In this document: positions 15,927-24,567 of the stretch, in pieces
How the letters are laid out: each line of letters opens with the position of its first letter
Position numbering within the stretch: the first letter of the stretch is position 1
DNA from: Acidovorax sp. YS12
GTDB lineage: Bacteria > Pseudomonadota > Gammaproteobacteria > Burkholderiales > Burkholderiaceae_C
NCBI GenBank assembly: GCA_021496925.1
Contig: CP053915.1
Coordinates: 4,677,501 to 4,741,500 of the forward strand
DNA: 64,000 nucleotides
Direction of reading: 5' to 3'
The notes under the pieces: model-generated
What the model saw: only the letters and a program-made list of their open reading frames with translations
Database searches by the model: none
Told to the model about the DNA's origin: nothing
Made by a program: the position numbers and the translations under genes

Positions 15927-16970
15927 ATGAGCTTGCTGATTCTGGGGATCGAATCCTCCTGCGATGAAACCGGCGTGGCCCTGGTCGAAGCCCAGGGCGG
16001 CGCGCACGTGCCGCGCCTGCTGGCCCACGCGCTGCACAGCCAGATCGAGATGCACCAGGCCTACGGCGGCGTGGTGCCGGAGCTGGCCAGCCGCGACCAC
16101 ATCCGCCGCGTGCTGCCGCTGGCCGAGGCGGTGTTCGCCGAGGCCGGGCGCGCGCTCGGCGCGGTCGATGTCGTGGCCTTCACGCGCGGGCCGGGCCTGG
16201 CCGGGGCGCTGCTGGTGGGCGCGGGCGTGGGCTGCGCGCTGGGCGCGGCGCTGGGCAGGCCCGTGCTCGGCGTGCACCACCTGGAGGGGCATTTGCTGTC
16301 ACCCTTCCTCAGCGCCGATCCGCCCGAATTCCCGTTCGTCGCCCTGCTGGTGTCCGGCGGCCACACGCAATTGATGCGCGTGGACGGCGTGGGCCAGTAC
16401 GCGCTGCTGGGCGAAACCATCGACGACGCGGCGGGCGAGGCCTTCGACAAGTCGGCCAAGCTGATGGGCCTGGGCTATCCGGGCGGGCCGGCGCTGTCGC
16501 GCCTGGCGCAGCAGGGCGACCCTGCCGCATTCGCCCTGCCGCGCCCGCTGCTGCACAGCGGCGACCTGGACTTTTCCTTCGCCGGGCTGAAGACCGCCGT
16601 GCTCACCCAGGCGCGCAAGCTGGGCGACCAGCTGGAGGCGCGCAAGGCCGACCTGGCGGCCAGCACCCAGGCGGCCATCGTCGAGGTACTGGTGAAGAAA
16701 ACGCTGAAGGCCTTGCGCCAGACCGGGCTGCAGCGCGTGGTGGTGGCGGGCGGCGTGGGCGCCAACCGCCTGCTGCGCGAGCAGCTCGACACCGCCTGCG
16801 CGCGCCAGCGCGTGCGCGTGCACTACCCCGAGCTGCACCTGTGCACGGACAACGGCGCCATGATCGCCATGGCCGCTGCCATGCGCCTGCAGGCCGGGCG
16901 CGAGCAGGCGCGCCGCGACTACGCCTTCGACGTCAAGCCGCGCTGGCCGCTCGACAGTCTTTGCACATGA
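15927..16970 (+). CDS. tsaD: tRNA N6-adenosine threonylcarbamoyltransferase
   Basis: Transfers threonylcarbamoyl to A37 of ANN-reading tRNAs, working with TsaB and TsaE. 347 residues, the normal length. The N-terminus LGIESSCDETGVAL is the ASKHA phosphate-binding strand; the metal histidines lie in VHHLEGHLLSPF; LLVSGGHTQL and VVAGGVGANRLLR complete the nucleotide site. Start 15927 gives the usual MSLLILGIESSCDET opening. An essential housekeeping gene; no unusual features. Confidence 0.97.
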   Translation: MSLLILGIESSCDETGVALVEAQGGAHVPRLLAHALHSQIEMHQAYGGVVPELASRDHIRRVLPLAEAVFAEAGRALGAVDVVAFTRGPGLAGALLVGAGVGCALGAALGRPVLGVHHLEGHLLSPFLSADPPEFPFVALLVSGGHTQLMRVDGVGQYALLGETIDDAAGEAFDKSAKLMGLGYPGGPALSRLAQQGDPAAFALPRPLLHSGDLDFSFAGLKTAVLTQARKLGDQLEARKADLAASTQAAIVEVLVKKTLKALRQTGLQRVVVAGGVGANRLLREQLDTACARQRVRVHYPELHLCTDNGAMIAMAAAMRLQAGREQARRDYAFDVKPRWPLDSLCT

Positions 16971-16973
16971 AAA

Positions 16974-17045
16974 TGGCCCCCACGCTCCGCCGCTGCGCGG
17001 GTCGCTGCCCCCCGAGGGGGCCGCTTTTCATCTTGGGGCGGCCTG
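16974..17045 (+). repeat. dispersed GC-rich repeat, family A, after tsaD
   Basis: Reverse orientation: GGCCCCCACGCTCCGCCGCT, GCGGGTCGCTG, CCCCCCGAGGGGGCCGC, then CTTGGGGCGGCC. It starts three bases after the tsaD stop codon. Confidence 0.85.
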
Positions 17046-17049
17046 GCAA

Positions 17050-17097
17050 TGAAAAACGCCCGCAGCGCAATGCTGGCGGGCGCTAGAAGCTATCAAA
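17050..17097 (+). repeat. family C half-copy forming a hairpin between convergent genes
   Basis: CGCCCGC (17057-17063) and GCGGGCG (17076-17082) form a stem; AGCTATCAAAAAG follows. The CAGCGCAATGCTGGC core matches the copy in ppiA (48575-48620). Lying between tsaD and the heat-shock gene, it could act as a two-way terminator. Confidence 0.6.
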
Positions 17098-17104
17098 AAG
17101 AGAG

Positions 17105-17479
17105 TCAGTCAATCGCCAGGCGCGTGGCTGTTGGTGCCGGGATGCGCTTGGCCAGGGTGAGCGTGAGCACGCCGTTTTCCAGCTTGGCGCTGCTCGCGGC
17201 GGCGTCGATCTCGGCGGGCAGCTCCCAGGCACGGCGCACCTGGCGTGGGGCGCCTTCGGTGCTTTGCAGGCGCACGACGGCACCGTCGATGTCGATCTGC
17301 AGCTGCTCGCGCGCCAGGCCCGGCACATCGAGCTGCAGCGTGACGGCCTTGTCGTCCTGCTGCACCTGGCAGCCCTGGGGCGTGCTGGCCTGCAGCTGAT
17401 CCAGCAGGAAGCGCTGCAGCGCCTGGTCGGCGGCACGGGGGGCGAAGGGGCTGCGCTGCATCACGGGGGCGAAGATCAT
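17105..17479 (-). CDS. Hsp20/alpha-crystallin family small heat-shock protein
   Basis: A small ATP-independent chaperone of 124 residues. The alpha-crystallin core is seen as VTLQLDVPGLAREQLQID, then RRAWELPAEID and the family signature AKLENGVLTLTLAK (A-x-x-x-N-G-V-L). Start 17479 follows GGAG at 9-10 bases; the longer frame upstream is only open by chance. No heat-shock promoter was recognised with confidence. The C-terminal tail carries RIPAP, possibly the I-x-P-type segment that helps oligomer assembly. Confidence 0.88.
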   Translation of the reverse strand: MIFAPVMQRSPFAPRAADQALQRFLLDQLQASTPQGCQVQQDDKAVTLQLDVPGLAREQLQIDIDGAVVRLQSTEGAPRQVRRAWELPAEIDAAASSAKLENGVLTLTLAKRIPAPTATRLAID

Positions 17480-17573
17480 AAGGGTTACTCCTATACACTG
17501 CGCGGCGCCCGACGTGGTTGCCGCTTGGTGAAAAGGTAGGTGGCCCGCGCCGCTTTTCAAGAGGAATCCACGC

Positions 17574-18842
17574 ATGAATAAATTGCGCCGCCAGGCCTTG
17601 AAATGGGCCGCCGCCGCCCTATGCGGCAGCGCCGCCATGGCCCTGGCGCAGCCCGCCGCGCCGGTGAAGCTGGCGCTGGTCGAGAGCCTGTCCGGGCCGT
17701 TCGCCAACACCGGCGAGGCGGTGTACCGCAACCTGCTCTGGGCCACCGAGCGGGTGAACGCGCGCGGCGGCGTCATGCTGCCGGGCGGCGCCCGCCCCCT
17801 GGCGCTGACGCGCTACGACAGCAAGGGATCGAGCGAGGAGGCGCTGTCGGCGCTGCGCGCCGCCATCGACGATGGCGCGCGCATCGTCCTGCAGGGCAAT
17901 TCCTCGGCCACGGCAGCGGTGCTGGTCGAGGCCATCGCCAAGCACAACCAGCGCGAGAGCGCCAGGCGCGTGCTGTTCCTGAACTACTCGGCCGTCGATC
18001 CGCAGCTCACCAACGAAAAGTGCAGCTTCTGGCATTTCCGCTTCGATGCCCATGCCGACATGCGCATGGCGGCGCTGATGGAGGTGCTGCGCGCCGACCA
18101 GGGCGTGCGCAGCGCGTACCTGATCGGGCAGGACTACAGCTTCGGCCAGGCGGTGCTGCGCGAGGCGCGGCGCCAGCTCGCCGCGCAGCGGCCCGACGTG
18201 GCCATCGTCGGCGACGAGCTGCACCCCGTGGGCCGGGTCAAGGACTTCGCGCCCTACGCCGTCAAGATCAAGGCCAGCGGCGCGCAGGCGGTCATCACCG
18301 GCAACTGGGGCAACGACCTGACGCTGCTCGTCAAGGCCGCGCGCGACGTGGGCTACGAGGGCCGCTTCTACACCTTCTACGGCAATGCCCTGGGCGCGCC
18401 GGCCGCGCTGGGCGAGGCCGGCGTGGGCAAGGTGGTGGCCGTGGCCGACTGGCTGCCCAACGTGCCGGGCGCGCCCAGCGAGGCGTTCTACCGTGCCTTC
18501 CGCGCGCGTTTCCCGCAGCCGCAGGACGACTACGTGCACCTGCGCATGCAGCTCATGGTGGAGGCCCTGGCCCAGGCCATCGAACGCGCGGCCAGCCTCG
18601 ACGCGGTGGCCGTGGCGCGGGCGCTGGAGCAGGCCCAGGTGCGGATGGCGGGCCACGGCGGCTTCATGCGCGCGCAGGATCACCAGTTCCAGCAGGCCCT
18701 GGCGGTGGGCGTGATGGACCGGCAGGGCACCCCGGGCGTGCCGTTCGACGTGGAAGGCTCGGGCTACGGCTTTCGCGTGGTGCGCCAGATCCCTGCGGCC
18801 CAGGCACAGCTACCCACCAGTTGCCGGATGCAGCGGCCCTGA
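17574..18842 (+). CDS. periplasmic substrate-binding protein, Liv type, orphan
   Basis: A 422-residue two-lobed periplasmic binding protein. The signal peptide is plain (KLRRQALKWAAAALCGSAAM..ALAQP), and GAGGAATCC-like sequence lies just before the ATG. The mature protein begins VKLALVESLSGPFANTGEAVYR, typical of the branched-chain amino acid binding family. As with the gene at 2496-3680, no permease or ATPase is adjacent. Ligand unknown. Divergent from the heat-shock gene. Confidence 0.86.
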   Translation: MNKLRRQALKWAAAALCGSAAMALAQPAAPVKLALVESLSGPFANTGEAVYRNLLWATERVNARGGVMLPGGARPLALTRYDSKGSSEEALSALRAAIDDGARIVLQGNSSATAAVLVEAIAKHNQRESARRVLFLNYSAVDPQLTNEKCSFWHFRFDAHADMRMAALMEVLRADQGVRSAYLIGQDYSFGQAVLREARRQLAAQRPDVAIVGDELHPVGRVKDFAPYAVKIKASGAQAVITGNWGNDLTLLVKAARDVGYEGRFYTFYGNALGAPAALGEAGVGKVVAVADWLPNVPGAPSEAFYRAFRARFPQPQDDYVHLRMQLMVEALAQAIERAASLDAVAVARALEQAQVRMAGHGGFMRAQDHQFQQALAVGVMDRQGTPGVPFDVEGSGYGFRVVRQIPAAQAQLPTSCRMQRP

Positions 18843-18849
18843 AGTGACA

Positions 18850-18955
18850 CGACCCCCCCCTGAGCGGCCAGCGCGGCGGGGCGGCCCTTGCGCGGTTGCC
18901 CGCGCATGGGCCGCCCCGGTTTCGTGTGCGGCGGGTGGCGCGCAACGCAACTGAC
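18850..18955 (-). repeat. dispersed repeat, family B, internally deleted
   Basis: Starts CCCCCCCCTGAGCGGCCAGC and then jumps to GCGGCGGGGCGGCCCTTGCG, GCGCATGGGCCGC and CGGTTTCGTG, so it lacks the purine-rich middle part seen in other copies. It separates the convergent binding-protein and yeiH genes. Confidence 0.8.
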
Positions 18956-18956
18956 A

Positions 18957-20036
18957 TTACAGCCATTGCGGCAGATAGTGGCTCAGCGCCAGCCCGGCCA
19001 CCAGCAGCCACGCGAACAGGGCGGCGGCCAGCAGCAAGGGCTTGAGGCCCGCGGCCCGCACGGCCTGCACGTGGGTGGTCAGCCCCAGGGCCGCCATGGC
19101 GATGGCGAGCAGCAGGTCGTCGAGCTGCACGCCGGCATGCACCACGGCGGCGGGCAGCACGCCCAGCGAATGCACCCCGGCCATGGCAACGAAGCCCAGC
19201 GCGAACCAGGGAATGGTGATGGCGCCGTGGCCCACCGCGTGCTGCCCCTGCATGCGCGCCGCGCGTGCCTGGCTGGCAGAGAGCGCGAGCAGGAATGGCG
19301 CCAGCATCATCACCCGCACCATCTTGGCGATCACCGCCGTGCTGGCGGCCTCGGGGCCCACGGCCGCGCCAGCGGCCACTACCTGCGCCACCTCGTGCAC
19401 CGTGGCGCCCACGTACAGGCCGTAGTGCTGCGCGTTGGCGGGTAGCCAGCCGTGTGCCGCGTTCCAGTGGAACAGCGCGGGGTACAGAAAGGTGCCCAGG
19501 GTGCCGAACACCACCACCGTGGCGATGGCCACCGCCACGTCCTGCGCCCGGCCCCTGGCCACTGGTGCGGCGGCCAGCACGGCGGCGGCGCCGCAGATGG
19601 AGCTGCCCGCACCGATCAGCAAGGTGGTGCGCCGGTCCAGCCCCAGCACGCGCTGGCCCAGCCAGCAGGCCAGGCCGAAGGTGCTGGCGAGCACCAGCGC
19701 GTCGGTGGCCACGCCGCTCCAGCCGACCTGCGCGATGTCCTGGAACGTCAGGCGCAGGCCGTACAGCACGATGCCCGCGCGCAGGAGCTGCTGCTTGGCC
19801 AGGGCCACGCCGGGGCCGCAGGGCCGCGCCAGGCGCGGGTACAGCGTGTTGCCCAGCAGCAGGCCGGCGACGAGGGCCAGCGTCAGCGCGCCCAGCCCGT
19901 GCCGGGCGAACCAGGGCTGCCGCGCCAGCCACAGCGCGCCGGCGGCGATGGCGCCGCCCAGGGCCAGCCCGGGCGCGGCCCGGGCGATGGCGGGAGGAAA
20001 AACGGGGGGAGCGCGCAGGCTGCGTAGGGAGGGCAT
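18957..20036 (-). CDS. yeiH: YeiH/UPF0324 family membrane protein, putative sulfate exporter
   Basis: A 359-residue integral membrane protein with about ten hydrophobic spans. Family landmarks are TLALVAGLLLGN, LLRAGIVLYGLRLTF and LIGAGSSICGAAAVLA, followed by VFGTLGTFLYPAL and YVGATVHEVAQVVAAG. The family is annotated as a putative sulfate exporter, with weak experimental support. It is divergent from a LysR-type gene, the yeiH-yeiE arrangement known from E. coli, which suggests direct control by that regulator. Confidence 0.9.
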   Translation of the reverse strand: MPSLRSLRAPPVFPPAIARAAPGLALGGAIAAGALWLARQPWFARHGLGALTLALVAGLLLGNTLYPRLARPCGPGVALAKQQLLRAGIVLYGLRLTFQDIAQVGWSGVATDALVLASTFGLACWLGQRVLGLDRRTTLLIGAGSSICGAAAVLAAAPVARGRAQDVAVAIATVVVFGTLGTFLYPALFHWNAAHGWLPANAQHYGLYVGATVHEVAQVVAAGAAVGPEAASTAVIAKMVRVMMLAPFLLALSASQARAARMQGQHAVGHGAITIPWFALGFVAMAGVHSLGVLPAAVVHAGVQLDDLLLAIAMAALGLTTHVQAVRAAGLKPLLLAAALFAWLLVAGLALSHYLPQWL

Positions 20037-20058
20037 GCCCGGACTGTAGGGAGACTGG

Positions 20059-20072
20059 TTATATTTGTATAA
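20059..20072. promoter_or_regulatory. LysR-type operator between yeiH and its regulator
   Basis: TTATATTTGTATAA is a perfect 5-bp dyad with T-N11-A-like geometry, AT-rich within GC-rich surroundings, in the 79-base gap between the two start codons. Confidence 0.6.
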
Positions 20073-20115
20073 CGGATTGTTTATCTAGAGCCTGCCTGTT
20101 GAACAGGTTGATGCC

Positions 20116-21015
20116 ATGCTCCACCTCACCCTGCGCCAGCTCGAAATCTTCATCGCCGTGGCGCACAGCGGCTCCACGGTGGCGGCGGCCCCGGTGGTGG
20201 CGCTGTCGCAGTCGGCCACCAGCGCGGCGCTGCAGCAGCTCGAAGGCGGCCTGGGTACGCCGCTGTTCGAGCGCGCGGGGCGCGGCCTGGTGCTCAACGA
20301 CGCGGGGCGCGCGCTGCTGCCGCAGGCGCTGGCGCTGCTGGAGCAGGCGCGGGCCATCGAGCAGGCGTTCGGCGCCCGGGGCGCGGGCCTGCCGGTGCGC
20401 CTGCGCGTGGCGGCCAGCACCACCATCGGCAGCTACGTGCTGCCCCGCGTGCTGGCTGCCCTGGCGCGCAGCCACCCGCAGGTGAGCGTGGACCTGCACA
20501 TCGGCAACACGCGCGAGGTGGCCGAGGCCGTGCAGGCGCTGCAGGCCGATCTGGGGCTGATCGAAGGGGCCAGCCACTGGCCGGGGCTGGAGACGGCGCC
20601 CTGGCTGCGCGACGAACTGGTGCTGGTGGCCGCGCCGGACGACCCGCTGGCCCAGGCGGCGCGCCAGCGCCCGCTGGGCCTGGCGGCGCTGCGCCGCGCG
20701 CGCTGGCTGCTGCGCGAGCAGGGTTCCGGCACGCGCGAGATGGTGGAGCACGCCCTGCTGCCGCGCCTGCACCAGCTGGCTTCGGCGGCCACGCTGGGCA
20801 GTTCCGAGGCCATCGCGCACTGCGTGGCGCAGGGGCTGGGCATCAGCTGCCTGTCGCGCGTACTAGTGCAGCCGCTGCTCGACAGCGGGGCCCTGGTGCT
20901 GCTGCCCACGGTGCTGCCGCGCATGTGGCGGCATTTTTCGCTGCTGCAGCGCGCGGGCCGCCAGCCCTCGCCGGCGCTGGCGGCTTTCGTGCAGGCCTGC
21001 CGGGCGCACGGGTAG
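20116..21015 (+). CDS. LysR-family transcriptional regulator, YeiE/CysB-like
   Basis: A 299-residue regulator: winged helix-turn-helix at residues ~5-65 (LRQLEIFIAVAHSGSTVAAA, SQSATSAALQQLE) and a ligand-binding domain from ~90. The QLEIFIAVA opening and the RVAASTTIGSYVLP strand are close to the CysB-like/YeiE subgroup. It faces yeiH across a dyad operator and probably controls both genes. The inducer is unknown; sulfur compounds are a guess from the neighbour. Confidence 0.9.
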   Translation: MLHLTLRQLEIFIAVAHSGSTVAAAPVVALSQSATSAALQQLEGGLGTPLFERAGRGLVLNDAGRALLPQALALLEQARAIEQAFGARGAGLPVRLRVAASTTIGSYVLPRVLAALARSHPQVSVDLHIGNTREVAEAVQALQADLGLIEGASHWPGLETAPWLRDELVLVAAPDDPLAQAARQRPLGLAALRRARWLLREQGSGTREMVEHALLPRLHQLASAATLGSSEAIAHCVAQGLGISCLSRVLVQPLLDSGALVLLPTVLPRMWRHFSLLQRAGRQPSPALAAFVQACRAHG

Positions 21016-21148
21016 GCCGCGCGCCATTTGGCGGCGGGCCGCCGCGCTTCGCGCCGCTGGGCACGTGTTTCGTCGCATGCCTGCTGCGGGGCGGGGCGGC
21101 GCTCTCGACACTGGCGCCATGTTCCACCCTCGCCGACACGCCCGCGCC

Positions 21149-21712
21149 ATGCGCCCATCGCCCTTCACCCACATGGCCTGTGCCGCCGTGCTCGCCGCCG
21201 CGGCCTGCAGTGCCCAGGCCGCGCCGGACGCGCAGTTTGTCCCGGCCTTCCAATCGTTCCTGCTGGCCTCCGAAGGCCAGGACGCCGCACTGGCCTCCGC
21301 GCTGGCGGGCTTTGGCGCCCTCTCGCAGGCCGAGCCCGCCAGCCCCGTGCTGCTGGCCTACCGGGGCGCCGCCACGGCCATGCAGGCCCGCACCACCTAC
21401 CTGCCCTGGCGCAAGATGGCCTACGCCGAAGACGGCCTGGCCCTGCTGGACAAGGCGCTGGCCATGCTGCAGCCCGCGCATGACGCCCCGGGGCAGCGGC
21501 AGATTCCCGCCGTGCTGGACGTCAAGCTGGTGGCGGCCAACACCTTCCTCGCACTGCCCGCGATGATGAACCGGCGCGACCGGGGCGTGAAGCTGCTGGG
21601 CGAGGTGGCGCGCAGCCCGCTGCTGCCATCGGCTCCCCCCGCGTTCCAGGAGAGCGTGCGCAAGGCCCTGGACAAGGCGCGGCTGGCGCCGGACGGAAAG
21701 GCGCGCCCATGA
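21149..21712 (+). CDS. secreted protein of unknown function, first gene of a Lol-like operon
   Basis: Not recognised. 187 residues from the start at 21149, chosen because it gives a clean signal peptide (MRPSPFTHMACAAVLAAAAC then SAQAAP). An upstream in-frame start at 21065 would bury the signal. The Cys-Ser at the end of the hydrophobic stretch might be a lipobox, but ACSAQA fits signal peptidase I better. The mature protein looks all-helical with repeat-like segments (AGFGALSQAEPASPVLLAYRG, LALLDKALAML), as in TPR-like proteins. Its stop overlaps the ATPase start (ATGA), so it belongs to the transport operon. Confidence 0.7.
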   Translation: MRPSPFTHMACAAVLAAAACSAQAAPDAQFVPAFQSFLLASEGQDAALASALAGFGALSQAEPASPVLLAYRGAATAMQARTTYLPWRKMAYAEDGLALLDKALAMLQPAHDAPGQRQIPAVLDVKLVAANTFLALPAMMNRRDRGVKLLGEVARSPLLPSAPPAFQESVRKALDKARLAPDGKARP

Positions 21713-22401
21713 GCCGCAGACCTTTGCACGAAGGCGCCGTGGTGCGTCTGCACGGCGTGCGCAAGACCTACCGCCTGGGCGCGCATGTGATTCCCGCCCT
21801 GCAGGGGGTGGACCTCGCGGTGCAGCGCGGCGAGCTGCTGGCGCTCACCGGCCCTTCGGGCAGCGGCAAGAGCACGCTGCTGAACCTGTGCGGCCTGATC
21901 GACACGCCCGACGCGGGCGAAATCGTCCTCGGCGGCACCCCGGTGCAGGGGCTGGACGAACAGGCCCGCACCCTGCTGCGGCGCGATGCGCTGGGCTTCG
22001 TGTTCCAGGGCTTCAACCTCGTGCCCGTGATGACCGTGGCCGAGAACGTGGACTACCCGCTGTTCCTGGCCGGCGTGCCTGCCGCCGAGCGGCGCGAGCG
22101 CGTGGCGCAGCAGCTTGCCGCCGTGGGCCTGCAGGCGCATGCGCACCACCGCCCCGACGCGCTCAGCGGCGGCCAGCGCCAGCGCGTGGCGATAGCGCGC
22201 GCGCTGGTCAAGCGGCCCCGGCTGGTGATTGCCGACGAACCCACGGCCAGCCTGGACTCGCATACCGCCGACCAGGTGCTCGACCTGATGCGCGAGCGCG
22301 GCCAGGCCGAGGGCGCGGCCTTCGTGATCGCCACCCACGACGGGCGCCTGACGCGCCGCTGCGACCGGGTGGTGGCCTTGCTGGACGGGAGAATCCAATG
22401 A
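21709..22401 (+). CDS. ABC transporter ATP-binding protein, LolD/MacB type
   Basis: 230 residues with every ABC motif: Walker A GPSGSGKST (about residue 47), Q-loop VFQGFNLVPVMTVAENV, signature LSGGQRQRVAIARAL, Walker B VIADEPTASLD and switch histidine ATHD. The VFQ-x-FNLVPV-x-T-x-x-EN block is typical of LolD/MacB/YbbA ATPases that drive extraction or mechanotransmission in the inner membrane. It overlaps its neighbours by 4 bases on each side. Confidence 0.92.
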   Translation: MSRRPLHEGAVVRLHGVRKTYRLGAHVIPALQGVDLAVQRGELLALTGPSGSGKSTLLNLCGLIDTPDAGEIVLGGTPVQGLDEQARTLLRRDALGFVFQGFNLVPVMTVAENVDYPLFLAGVPAAERRERVAQQLAAVGLQAHAHHRPDALSGGQRQRVAIARALVKRPRLVIADEPTASLDSHTADQVLDLMRERGQAEGAAFVIATHDGRLTRRCDRVVALLDGRIQ

Positions 22402-23621
22402 ACGACTTCTGGACCTGGGTGCGCTTCGCCTGGCACAACTGCCTGCGCAACCTGCGCCGCTCGCTGGTCACCACCGCGATCGCCATGCTGGGCACGGCGG
22501 CCATCCTGCTGGCCGGGGGCTTTGCGCTGTTCACCTACGACAGCCTGGCCCAGGCCTCGGCGCGCGACACCGGCCACCTGGTAGTGGGCACGCCCGCGCA
22601 CTTCGCGCAGGACGAAGACGTGCCGCTGCAAAACGGGCTGGACGCCGTGGCAGCCCTGCGCGGCACGCTGCTGGCCGATCCGGCCGTGCGCCATGTGCTG
22701 CCCCGGGTGGCGTTCAGCGGGCTCGTCAGCAACGGCGACAAGAGCGTGGTCATGCTGGCCCAGGGCGTGGAGCCCGACAGCGAATTCGCCGTCAAGGGGC
22801 CGTTCCTCACCGTGCGCAGCGGCCACCTGCTGGAGAGCGGCGCAGCGCAGCCGCAGGTGATGCTGGGCGACGACCTGGCGCGCAGCCTCAAGGCCGGGCC
22901 GGGCAGCAGCCTCACGCTGCTGGCCAGCACCACCGAGGGGGCGATGAACGCCATTGACGTGGTGGTGACCGGCACCTTCACCACCGGCGTGCCGGAGATG
23001 GACAAGCGCGCCGTGTACACCAGCGTGCAGGTGGCGCAGCAACTGCTGGTCACGCAGCGCGTCTCCAGCCTGGGCGTGTTCCTCGACCGCATCGAGGCCA
23101 CCGAGGCCGCGCGCGAACGCCTGGCCGCGCAACTGCCGCAACTGCAGGTGCAGACCTGGGAGCAGCAAGCGGTGTTCTACCAGGCGGTGCGCGGCCTGTA
23201 CAACCGCATCTTCGGGGCGCTGGGGCTGATCATCGCGGTCATCGTCGTCTTCGTCGTCACCAGCGCCATGGCCATGGCCGTGATCGAGCGCACCCGCGAA
23301 ATCGGCACACTGCGCGCCCTGGGCACCCTGCCGTCGCAACTGCTGCGCAGCCTGGGGCTGGAGGGCATGCTGCTGGGCGGCTTGGGCGCCCTGGCGGGCG
23401 CGGCGGTGGCGCTGGCCGTGTCGGGGCTGCTGCACGTCTTTCCGGTGCAGATGCCGCCGCCGCCCGGGCGCAGCGAAGGCTACCCGCTGCTCATCCACTT
23501 CTCGCCCACGCTGTACGCGCTGACCATGGTGGCCATGGTGGGGCTCACGCTGCTGGCCTCGGTGCTGGTGGCGCGCAAGACGGTTCACATGCCGGTGGTC
23601 GAAGCCCTGGCCCATACCTGA
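22398..23621 (+). CDS. ABC transporter permease, FtsX/LolC/MacB type
   Basis: 407 residues: a basic cytoplasmic N-terminus, one membrane helix at ~20-45, a large periplasmic domain (~50-270) and three C-terminal helices (~275-305, ~325-350, ~375-395). The coupling motif ERTREIGTLRALG follows the second helix. This is the MacB/LolC layout, used to pull substrates from the membrane or to transmit motion across the periplasm; it is not a channel for small solutes. The ATG lies inside the stop of the ATPase gene (AATGA), giving translational coupling. Confidence 0.92.
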   Translation: MNDFWTWVRFAWHNCLRNLRRSLVTTAIAMLGTAAILLAGGFALFTYDSLAQASARDTGHLVVGTPAHFAQDEDVPLQNGLDAVAALRGTLLADPAVRHVLPRVAFSGLVSNGDKSVVMLAQGVEPDSEFAVKGPFLTVRSGHLLESGAAQPQVMLGDDLARSLKAGPGSSLTLLASTTEGAMNAIDVVVTGTFTTGVPEMDKRAVYTSVQVAQQLLVTQRVSSLGVFLDRIEATEAARERLAAQLPQLQVQTWEQQAVFYQAVRGLYNRIFGALGLIIAVIVVFVVTSAMAMAVIERTREIGTLRALGTLPSQLLRSLGLEGMLLGGLGALAGAAVALAVSGLLHVFPVQMPPPPGRSEGYPLLIHFSPTLYALTMVAMVGLTLLASVLVARKTVHMPVVEALAHT

Positions 23622-23630
23622 ATGGAACGA

Positions 23631-23797
23631 CACCCCCCTGAGCGGCTGCGCCGCTTCCCCCCGCTCTCGCCACGCTGCGCGTGGCGGGCAGGGGGACGCC
23701 GCCAGCGCGGCGGGGCGGCCCTTGCGCGGCGTCTGCTGGCCTAGGCCGCGCCGGTTTCATGGGCTGTGGGCGGCGCGTGGCGCCATGGATAACTGAA
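23631..23797 (-). repeat. dispersed repeat, family B, full length, inside the Lol-like operon
   Basis: CCCCCCTGAGCGGCTGCGCC, CGCGTGGCGGGCAGGGGGAC, GGCGGGGCGGCCCTTGCGCG, CGCCGGTTTCATGGGCTG and GCGCCATGGATAACTGA. It fills the gap between the permease gene and the LolA-like gene and ends just before the latter's ribosome site, so it would be transcribed within the operon. Confidence 0.88.
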
Positions 23798-23808
23798 AGG
23801 AAGCTCTC

Positions 23809-24567
23809 ATGTCTCTTGCTTTGGGAAAGCACCCGGCGCGCCTGCTGGGCCTCGTGGCCGCGGCCCTGGCCTGGCCCGCCGTGGCGCAGAACGTGGACGC
23901 CATGCTGCGCGACGCCGACCGCTACCGCACTGGCGCCGACAACCTGCAGGTGGACACCCTGGTGCAGTCGTACAAGACCGACGGCACGCTCGACAAGGAG
24001 CGCCGCTACACCGTGTTCGCGCAGCAGGACCGCCGTACCCTGGTGCTGATGCAAAGCGCCGCCGAGAAAGGCCAGAAGGTGCTGATGCTGGGCGACGACT
24101 TCTGGCTGCTCATGCCCAGCAGCCAGCGGCCCATGCGCATCACGCCCATGCAGAAGCTGCTGGGTGATGCCTCCACCGGCGACATCGCCACCATGCGCTG
24201 GAGCGGCGACTACACCGCCACCCTGGTGGGCGAGGAGCCCTGCCAGCCGGATGAAGCCCGGGCCTGCTACCGCCTGGCCCTGCAGGCCGCGCGCAAGGGC
24301 GTGACCTACCAGCGCGTGGAACTGTGGCTGGCCCGGCAGCGCCACGAGCCGGTGCGTGCGCAGCTCTACGTGCAGTCGGACAAACTGGCCAAGACCGCGC
24401 ACTTCGAGCTCGACGCCAGCCGCAGCCAGGTGGATGCCATGGTGCTGATCGACCAGTTGGGCCAGCAGCGGCAAACGCGCATCCGCTACCTGCAGCGCAA
24501 GGAGCGCACGGTGCCGGAGGAGTGGCTCAACCCCATGTTCCTGGCGCGCAGCCCGGTGCTGGAATGA
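23809..24567 (+). CDS. LolA-like outer membrane lipoprotein-sorting protein
   Basis: 252 residues with a signal peptide (LGLVAAALAWPAVAQ). The mature part matches the LolA-like/lipoprotein-sorting family: long antiparallel strands forming an open barrel, e.g. RRTLVLMQSAAEKGQKVLML, DDFWLLMPSSQRPMRITPMQ, YQRVELWLARQRHEPVRAQL. The family is thought to carry lipid or lipoprotein across the periplasm; the cargo here is unknown. AAAGGAAGC before the ATG at 23809. The stop overlaps the next start. Confidence 0.85.
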   Translation: MSLALGKHPARLLGLVAAALAWPAVAQNVDAMLRDADRYRTGADNLQVDTLVQSYKTDGTLDKERRYTVFAQQDRRTLVLMQSAAEKGQKVLMLGDDFWLLMPSSQRPMRITPMQKLLGDASTGDIATMRWSGDYTATLVGEEPCQPDEARACYRLALQAARKGVTYQRVELWLARQRHEPVRAQLYVQSDKLAKTAHFELDASRSQVDAMVLIDQLGQQRQTRIRYLQRKERTVPEEWLNPMFLARSPVLE

